From positions 8,643,238 to 8,707,237 of the forward strand of contig NC_037265.1 of NCBI RefSeq assembly GCF_000002425.4: DNA of 64,000 bases, in the 5' to 3' direction. Position numbers and translations under genes: made by a program. Shown here in pieces: positions 57,192 through 64,000 of the stretch; within the stretch, counting starts at the first letter, position 1, and the number at the start of each line of letters is the position of its first letter. The stretch comes from Physcomitrium patens. Its lineage: Eukaryota; Streptophyta; Bryopsida; Funariales; Funariaceae. The notes beneath the pieces were generated by a model. The model was not told where the DNA came from. It searched no databases and saw only the letters and a list, made by a program, of their open reading frames with translations.

Positions 57192-58166
57192 ATGGATTCA
57201 TCCATTGCTAGTATGTTTCAAGCCTTATCATTATCTATGCAGCAACATCAAAGCAATGATCGCACAGAAGCTTTAGCAACCAAAGCTTTGCAAGTAGTGG
57301 TCAATAAAATTGACCAGTTTGATGGAAGGGATATTTTAAAGTATTTAAGATGTTATGTTCGGAAAATAAAATTAAATCAAGTTTCTGAGAAGAAGATGGT
57401 TGAATTATTTGGACTAGCCTTAATACCGAAGATAAGAGAACATATTACCTCAATTATAGAATATTATGAAAATTCATTGGAGATTTTTTCACATGCATTA
57501 AAAGACGTATATTTCTTGAAGGACATTGATCATGTTACTAAGAAATTATTTCTAGAATGGATTGAGCACCCTAATAAGAATTTACAAGCAACAGAGCTAC
57601 TAAGGGAATTTGAGAGGCAATATTCTCAATTATTGAAGGTAGAAAAATTGACATTAGAGCCGAACAAGGTTGAGTTATTTCTTCAAGTTGCTGATGGAGA
57701 ATTACAAGAAAAATTGGAGTTGCTTCTTGAAGACAAAGAAGAAGATAAAGGATTAACAAAAAAAAAAAATGTTAAAAATGTGGTAGGTTTGCTTACAAAA
57801 AGAGATGGAGGAAGGATAGGAATAATATTCCAAAAGCAATAAAAGCACCTAAAATTCCACTATATACAATACGATCGATAATGCCTACTGTTCAACCTTT
57901 GATATCTTTATAAAAAAAAAGAGACATAGGGATTGAAGAAATTATATGTAGAATGTGAGATCTTCAAATCAAATTGACAAGAACAGAAGAAAATACTTCT
58001 ACAAACAAATTAAAGAATGTTTCAAAATAAGGGTATGTACAAAGATGTATTTGGTGTGATGATGCTTCACATACTAGGAAGGATTGCAATGAATTTAATA
58101 ATATGGTACAGAAAGGAATTATTTACTAAAAAAATGGAAAGATTATATTAAAAGATACAAAGGATC
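57192..58166 (+). pseudogene. gag: Gag of element H
   Basis: Open for 216 codons (57192-57842) from MDSSIASMFQALSLSMQQHQ, through FDGRDILKYLRCYVRKIKLN, VTKKLFLEWIEHPNKNLQAT and ELLREFERQYSQLLKVEKLT, to LLEDKEEDKGLTKKK. After a frame disturbance at an A-run (57761-57770) the coding continues in another phase and shows a CCHC knuckle, CIWCDDASHTRKDC (58039-58080). It ends where K inserted. The knuckle identifies this as nucleocapsid. Confidence 0.83.
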
Positions 58167-58958
58167 TGTAGAATAGATATTAATTCATTTTTGAAAGATA
58201 TTGATAAATTATATTAATAGTCTATATAATAGGAAATTTAGTAGGACGGATGAGTGATTTAGTTCTTAAAAGCGGTTAATTATCGAATTACGATTAGAAT
58301 CTGGAGAATCAAGGGAAAGTATATAGAAGTTGTAGAAGTTAACTAAGGTGCCAGACTATGATAGTCATGAGTCGAGGGCCATTGTTGTGATAGTTATGAG
58401 CCGGAGTAAGCTTAGTACTACTTCTTTTCTTTTGTTTGTTATTTTCTTTGAATAAGTAGATTGAGAGTTTCTGAATATTGTGAAGTGAATTATGGAATGG
58501 AAATATGATTAGTATTATTTGAGAAGAAGAAAGATTGAATGCTGAAATTTGATTGTAGTTCAGTAGAGAGAATGAGTCTGTGTTTGTGCGAAACACTGTA
58601 ATGTGAATGGCAATTCTGTGTGAAGAATTCCAATGATTGGAATGAGGGTAATTGTGTATTGAAAGCTGTGAGGGCACAGTATTACAGTTGGAAATTATGA
58701 GGGTGAATATATTGGTAGAAATAGCAGTTATTGATATGACTGAATTACTGTAAGGAAGAGACCGATAAGGTGAAGGAGGAGATTATAGTTTCCTTGTGTG
58801 TTCAGATATTGAAAATAGAGACGATACATTTAGGAGGTAATTGATTGTGTGATCCTAACGTGAACACTTCAGCAACTAATCATTCTTCATGTTCGAATCT
58901 CCCTATATGGATTTATTCCCATTAGATTAATTTGGAATAAGTAAAACGAGCAATCACA
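58167..58958 (+). repeat. 5' LTR of element K
   Basis: 792 bp, TGTAGAATAG...CAATCACA, nearly the same as 63250-64000. Contains two units of the GATAGTCATGAG.CGAGGG repeat near 58360-58400. Confidence 0.88.
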
Positions 58959-58978
58959 TTTTGGTGCCACTGCCATGG
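58959..58978 (+). other. Primer binding site of element K
   Basis: TTTTGGTGCCACTGCCATGG starts right at the LTR edge. It corresponds to the TTTTGGCGGCGCTGCC of element J and resembles TGGCGCC-type primer sites of plant gypsy elements. Which tRNA is used cannot be told from the window. Confidence 0.65.
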
Positions 58979-59079
58979 AGTGATAATAGCTTTGAGTGTT
59001 AGGAATTAATTACCAAACGTGTGAAAAAATTGGCAATAGAAGACAATTGTAGTAGTTTTTGAAGCAAGATTATGGTTAA

Positions 59080-59416
59080 TAAGAACGAGAGTATTGCATC
59101 GAGGAAAATAAATCAGTTGAGAGAAAGACAGGGAAGAGCACAAGGAAGGAACTTGCTAAGAGAGGAGCAAGAACATAATCTTCAAAGAAAGCATCAATAG
59201 AATTGGATTAAACCATGGTTGCAAGCTTGTTGGCACATCCGAACATATCAAGAATCGGACAGACTGTTAATTCTGCAGTCATATGTATTATTAGAAAAAC
59301 TGCCAAGAACACTCGCAGGAAATTTTGTTAATATTCTTGTGGAAATCTTGAGGCCGTTAATTGAAAGAGAAGGAGGTGTAGAAGAATTTGGTATTCCATT
59401 GGATATTTTCCAGTAA
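59080..59416 (+). CDS. Leader frame of element K (possible Gag extension)
   Basis: Frame ENESIASRKINQLRERQGRA, NLLREEQEHNL, then (after one stop near 59200) WLQACWHIRTYQESDRLLIL to EEFGIPLDIFQ at 59416. Helical, leucine-rich, no cysteines. The first part is shared with element J (INQ, then RNLL). It could be an upstream ORF or an N-terminal Gag piece; the function is not known. Confidence 0.35.
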
Positions 59417-59643
59417 GAGGTACCGCTAAAACGAGTAATAGTGGCTCTTCAAATTGGCACAAATTAGTCGCCAATAAAAATAACTATATTATATTTTAAA
59501 ATATGACGTTTTTACCTATAATTCAACCAATAAAACTAATTATAGAAAATAACAGTAAATCGAGGAGCATTGAGAGTTCGGAAATTAGAATAAGGGAAAG
59601 CAGAGATTATTTTAAAATAGAGTTTAGTGGAACAAGAAATTCA

Positions 59644-61100
59644 ATGGCGTCAGGAGGACCAGCTGTTTCGATTCCAGAACAAATGGATGTAATAGGCGAT
59701 CGTACGACTAATGTCGCACCACTACCTACTTTTTGGAGATTTTCGGATGTAGATCCCGATCAATATTTATCTCAGTTTCTTACAGCATGTATAGCTAATA
59801 ATGGTAGAACTGAAGATATTTGGTTGCGATGGCTGCTAGTGACCTTAAAAGATATGGCATTTGAATGGTACAACTACCAATCAGTGGGTCAATTTTCGAA
59901 TTGGGAAGCATTGAAGAATGCATTTTTATCTCATTTTTGGTCAATTGGTTTTGAAGACCGCCTTCGAGAGAGGTTAATGAACAGCAAAATGATCCTAGAA
60001 GAGGCGGTGGAATCGTACTATGGTCGAGTGGCTGATATACTCAGTAAGTGGCTAAATTACCAAATGCATGAGGCATTTATCTTATCCATATTAATCAATG
60101 GTTTGCACCCATCAGAGCTAAAAATGTTTGTAAAGGAAGCTCAATCCATTACGGTGGCTGCGTCCCTTAATAGAGTCAAAGTTTGGGAGGAATACCATTA
60201 TGATCAGTTTTTAACTATGGGAGCCACGATGATTCCAGTTCAAGGTAGATATCAAAATCTGACTTGGAACGAATCAGTGAGTAGTTATCCACGGATGTTA
60301 AAAATAGGGACCAATTCTAATACCAATATTCAAGGGCCAATTAATATCATCTCATTGCAAGTTATACCACCAAACGTGACAATAGCATATACTCTATATT
60401 TTCCGTATCAACAACAAGCGTTAACTACGGCAAAGATACTAATAATGCCAACTCTAAAAGATTCCAATGAAACCTTGTTATTGAATTTGATGAAGAAAAT
60501 GGAGGAAATGGGTTTGGATGGAATAGAAATCGATTTAATCGACAAAATTAAGCATTCAATAACTTTCAAAGTTCCAATTTTAATCAGGGGTTTGTATCGA
60601 ACCCCCAGAACTACGATAAGGAGCAGCATAGGTATCAGCAATATGCTCCACCGACGTCATCAAACCAAGTTCCCTCAGTACCAACAAGACAATCAGGATC
60701 ATTTTCTAACCCTACATGGAATAAGTCTAATAGGTATATACCGGTGGAGGCACCCAATATGCCCGATGGAGGTGCAAGAAGACCACTTCGTTGTTTTTGT
60801 TGCAGATAGATTGATCATTATGCCAATGAATGTCCCAATCCCAGAGCCAGTGATGATTATGCGCCAGTTTGTGGGAATTACAAGTAGTCGGGGCATACGT
60901 ATCAGCAATGTAATGCTCCGTTCAATGTCAATAATCGGAATCAGTAGATCCAAAGCCAAGGAAAAATTGAAGAGATAAATCGAGGTCCTCAAGATTCTCC
61001 AATAAATTGGGGAGAATATATCCAAGCTATTCTTATCCGAAGTCAGCAAAAGGGAAAAGGATCAATTCAACATTTGGATAATCCTGATGCAAAAGATCAA
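59644..61100 (+). pseudogene. gag: Gag of element K, frame changed by a deletion
   Basis: ATG at 59644 (MASGGPAVSIPEQMDVIGDR), Gag core NVAPLPTFWRFSDVDPDQYL, WLLVTLKDMAFEWYNYQSVG, NYQMHEAFILSILINGLHPS, SLNRVKVWEEYHYDQFL. After KKMEEM (near 60510) about 230 bases that encode two knuckles in J are missing and the phase changes, so the open frame to 60978 has an unnatural C-terminus. The real nucleocapsid part is in another frame: SSNQVPSVPTRQSGSFSNPT, NMPDGGARRPLRCFCC and HYANECPNPRA with stops. Confidence 0.8.
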
Positions 61101-61990
61101 TTTGACCCAATTAAGAGACCATCCAATCCAGGTCTTGTTATGGACTTCGTATCCAGTATGAGACCTGACTCGGTGGTACAATCCAATGAGGTCCCAATTA
61201 CGGAGGCTTCGGTTCCATTCCAAGCAGTTCCGATCTCTAAGCAGTTTCGAGAAACGTCCTATCTGTTGAAAGATCCTCTCGGAGACAAGAATTCCAAAGA
61301 AGCCCCGGCTACTATTCCAATTCCGAGTCCAGGGCAGAAGACTATCTTACCTCATGGAGTAAAATCAAAACCAATGAAACGCAAAAGAGCATTGGAAATT
61401 ACTCTCAATATGGAACCCTATGACATTCTAAAGGATTTGGATGTTATTCCACCTTCAATTATAATGAAGCAACTTTTGGCTGTAGCATCAAAATATCGAT
61501 CTACATTGAATTCAACGTTAATACGATGAAGATCCCATACTAAAGAAATTCATGAAATTAGCTTAAATCCAGATCCAAGAGCACCAATAATCAATGTATT
61601 AATCGATGGCATTTTAATTCTAGGAATATAAGTCGATGGTGGTTCCAGTGTGAATTTAATGAATACGGATACAATAGAGGACTTGGATCTAAAGCAATTG
61701 CTACCTACGACATTAGTCTTGCGAATGACAGATCATAGTCGGGTAAAGCCAATAGAAATCTTATGAAATATTGCCACTGTAATCACGGGATTGACATACA
61801 AAATTGATTATACTATATTTCGATTACAGAGTTTTATATTATCGTATCCCATTTTATTGGACAGACCTTGGCTTTATCAAGCGAAAGCTAAGAATGATTG
61901 GAGTCGAGGCACATTGACAATTGAAAAAGGCTGGGATCAGATTATTCTACAGATGTATCCGATATAATATCATGGAGAATCTCAATTGCC
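61100..61990 (+). pseudogene. Linker and protease of element K
   Basis: 61074-61529 is open: PSNPGLVMDFVSSMRPDSVV, QSNEVPITEASVPFQAVPIS, KQFRETSYLLKDPLGDKNSK, then ILKDLDVIPPSIIMKQLLAV. After TGA at 61527 (CGA to TGA) the protease follows with a VDGGSSVNLMN active site near 61632 and LVLRMTDHSRVKPIEI. Another stop (CAA to TAA) precedes the active site. The linker is the donor-type sequence seen in the G/H LTRs. Confidence 0.78.
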
Positions 61991-62183
61991 AGAATCAAAA
62001 TTTACATCAGACAACAAGAGTCAATTGATTGAGGGAGATAATAATACTATAGGTTCACTGTAATTTGAGGTAGGATAAAATACTTCAACAACAAAGGCAG
62101 GAGTCTACCAATGTGGAGGTCTCGACAAATATTTACTACATCAGGAGGATGCGACTAACTCGGATCATGCTATTGCCAAATGG

Positions 62184-62760
62184 ATGAACAATTTCACAGT
62201 CAATAGATTCAGCACATTGGAACCAGATTTGGATGGTTCTCATATGTCGGATAATACAAGATATTTAGATCAGGAGAAGACAATTAAATCAAAGGTTGTT
62301 GAAGACCCTGTGAGTCAATCTATTAACTTGGTCACCAACGAAATGCCACAGCTAATTAAAATATATGTCAGTATTATCGTTATAGAATTGGATGCTTGCA
62401 AACAGTTTTTTATCCATCACAAATCTACCTTTGCGTCATCATATGTAGATTTGAAAGGGATTCCAGTTGACCTGTGTCAACACCAGATTATTCTGGAGGA
62501 GGATGTTATGCCAGTTCGTCAAAGACAACACCGGCTTCGACCAAAATATTCCCTTTTAGTGAAAGAAAAATTGGATAAACTTCTCGACATGGATTTTATT
62601 TATCTTGTTCCGCATAGTACATAGGTGTCGCCAATTGTGATGGTACCGAAAAAGAATGGAAAAATCCGAATTTATCAGGATTTTTAGAAACTTAATGCAG
62701 CTACCAAGAAAGATTACTTCTCATTACCTTTCACAGACAGTATGGGTAACATGTTGTCAT
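62184..62760 (+). pseudogene. pol: Truncated RT of element K
   Basis: Open frame 62184-62624 ends YLVPHST followed by TAG (tryptophan expected). Blocks: FFIHHKSTFASSYVDLKGIP, QHQIILEEDVMPVRQRQHRL, PKYSLLVKEKLDKLLDMDFI, then IVMVPKKNGKIRIYQDF and AATKKDYFSLPFTDS near 62700-62740. RT sequence then ends (GNMLSLSLGSKRIG). The palm with the catalytic aspartates, RNase H and integrase are all absent. J shows the same junction. Confidence 0.85.
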
Positions 62761-62896
62761 TATCATTAGGTAGTAAAAGAATAGGAGTGGGGCACCAGTT
62801 GAAATCATTATGTGGTGTTGTTTTGAGTTGACTGGAGTGCCATTTTCTTGTATTTCTTGTATTTTCGAGAGTAGTAGTTCCAAATAAAAGTTAACA

Positions 62897-63142
62897 GTGA
62901 GGAGCCAGTCACAAGTATCGATTGAAGATATTCCAAAATGGATGAGTCTGCAACAACAATTGAAACTTCAAGATGTCCAGATCTTGAAACTAGAAGCTCA
63001 AGTCCGTGAACTGGGCGAGTACAATGAAGACCTTTCAACTCAATTGAGGCAAGAGCCGATGGAAGGATTGGAGGAGGATGAAGATTTGCTATTGGAACCG
63101 AAATCGGTGGAACCAATAACAGATACTGCGACAATTGATTAA
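62897..63142 (+). CDS. 3' coiled-coil ORF of element K
   Basis: 81 open codons: MRSQSQVSIEDIPKWMSLQQ, QLKLQDVQILKLEAQVRELG, EYNEDLSTQLRQEPMEGLEE, then an acidic tail. Heptad spacing of L, I and V over residues 15-50 suggests a coiled coil. The same product is visible, decayed, in element J (34740-35040), including RELGEYNEDLS and M.GLEED, which argues for coding function or at least shared descent. It lies where integrase and the polypurine-side region would be. Confidence 0.55.
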   Translation: MRSQSQVSIEDIPKWMSLQQQLKLQDVQILKLEAQVRELGEYNEDLSTQLRQEPMEGLEEDEDLLLEPKSVEPITDTATID

Positions 63143-63249
63143 TTAGATAGGGCAGAGGAACTAGTAACTTTGTAGAGATTTGTTAAGTAGTTTTAGATAG
63201 GTATCAATTGAATGTTTGCGAAGACGTTGCACGGATAGGAGTAGGATTA

Positions 63250-64000
63250 TGTAGAATAGATATTAATTCGTTTTTGAAAGATATTAGTAAAATATATTAA
63301 TGGTCCATATAATAGGAAATTTAGTAGCACGGATGAGTGATTTAGTTCTTAAAAGCGGTTAATTACAGAATTACAATTAGAATCTGGAGAATCAAGAGAA
63401 AGTATATAGAAGTTGTAGAAGTTAACTAAGGTGCCAGACTATGATAGTCATGAGTCGAGGGCCATTGCTGTGATAGTTGTGAGCCGGAGTAAGCTTGGTA
63501 CTACCTCTTTTCTTTTGTTTGTTATTTTCTTTGAATAAGAGGATTGAGAGTTTCTGAATATTATGAAGTGAATTATGGAATGGAAATGTGATTAGTATTA
63601 TTTGAGAAGAAGAAAGATTGAATGCTGAAATCTGATTGTAGTTCAGTAGAGAAAATGAGTCTATGTTTGTGCAAAACACTGTAATGTGAATGGCAATTCT
63701 GTGTGAAGAATTCCAGTGATTGAAATGAGGGTAATTGTGTGTTAAAAGCTGTGAGGGCACAGTATTACAGTTGGAAATTATGAGGGTGAATATATTGGTA
63801 GAAATAGCAGTTATTGGTATGACTGAATTACTGTAAGGAAGAAATCGATAAGGTGAAGGAGGAGATTATAGTTTCCTTGTGTGTTCAGATATTAAAAATA
63901 GAGACGATACATTCAGGATGTAATTGATTGTATGACCCTAACATGAACGCTTAAGCAACTAATCATTCCCCGTGTTCGAATCTTCCTATACAGATTTATT
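63250..64000 (+). repeat. 3' LTR of element K (partial at window end)
   Basis: TGTAGAATAGATATTAATTCG onward matches 58167 onward with few differences. About 40 bases are missing at the window end. Preceded by GGAGTAGGATTA, the polypurine tract. Confidence 0.88.

Larger units (their letters stand above)
55144..58166 (+). mobile_element. Element H: G-family gypsy element, 5' part
   Basis: LTR 55144-57029 followed by gag (57192-58166), then interrupted by element K at 58167. The remainder should lie beyond the window end. It supplies the gag that is missing from element G. Confidence 0.85.
58167..64000 (+). mobile_element. Element K: J-family non-autonomous gypsy element
   Basis: 5' LTR 58167-58958, gag, protease, truncated RT, 3' coiled-coil ORF, and 3' LTR from 63250 (about 40 bases run past the window). 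Interrupts H gag. LTRs are close to each other in sequence, so it is younger than J, but gag and pol contain stops and a deletion. Confidence 0.88.

Noticed and set aside
58339..58677. 112-codon minus-strand ORF repeated at 63422-63760
   Set aside because: Both copies lie in the two LTRs of K, so their similarity is due to LTR identity; no protein features seen.
59503..60978. Treating the 491-codon K frame as an intact Gag
   Set aside because: The part after about residue 340 is out of phase with the J/K nucleocapsid coding; a deletion caused the switch.
1..64000. Host genes, tRNA, rRNA, CRISPR arrays, prokaryotic operons
   Set aside because: No open frame, cloverleaf pattern or regular spacer-repeat array other than transposon sequence was recognised on either strand.

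Overview
The window is eukaryotic repeat-rich DNA made almost entirely of LTR retrotransposons inserted into one another. I see no host protein gene, rRNA, tRNA or CRISPR. The organism is probably a land plant. The element set includes a Tork-like Ty1/copia polyprotein, chromodomain Ty3/gypsy elements with a primer-site-like TATCAGAGC leader motif, and gypsy pol types that remind me of bryophyte or other seedless-plant repeats. This is memory-based inference; a fungal source is not fully excluded.

Layout. 1-12703: chromovirus A (minus), split by the young full-length chromovirus B (4229-10577, TSD ATACC, LTRs differing at about 4 of 540 bases). A itself sits in the gag of an old B-family copy C (plus, 12704-18219). 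18220-20205: AT-rich DNA and a decayed gypsy fragment F (minus). 20206-33796: old B-family copy E (minus), broken by solo LTR R2 (20908-27232) and AT-rich solo LTR S1 (28468-30123). R2 is in turn broken by D (21262-26776, TSD TTTTG). 33846-47883: gypsy J (minus, TSD CCTAT/CCTAC), broken by solo LTR R4 (42238-43556) and by a compound unit (35172-42003, TSD CCGT), in which element G lies inverted inside an LTR of its own family. 47884-49850: AT-rich LTR-like repeats S2 and S3 and a B-type LTR scrap. 49850-54092: decayed copia L (minus). It is followed by LTR R5, then G-family element H (from 55144), interrupted by K (58167 to the end), which is of the J family.

How the parts work. A and B types carry gag, a frame-shifted pol (protease, RT, RNase H, integrase, chromodomain) and a third small ORF in the env position. 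G and H types carry gag, protease, RT with FLDD, RNase H and a GPY/F-type integrase. J and K carry gag, protease and only the start of RT, then a short coiled-coil ORF, so they look non-autonomous. No element is fully intact. Most lesions that can be read are C-to-T or G-to-A changes.

Most notable observations: the env-position ORF3 conserved between two distinct chromovirus families; a block of J/K-family gag sequence inside the LTRs of the G/H family, later amplified as 79-bp tandem repeats; the shared truncated J/K family; and a roughly 55-bp LTR tail shared by several otherwise different LTR families.
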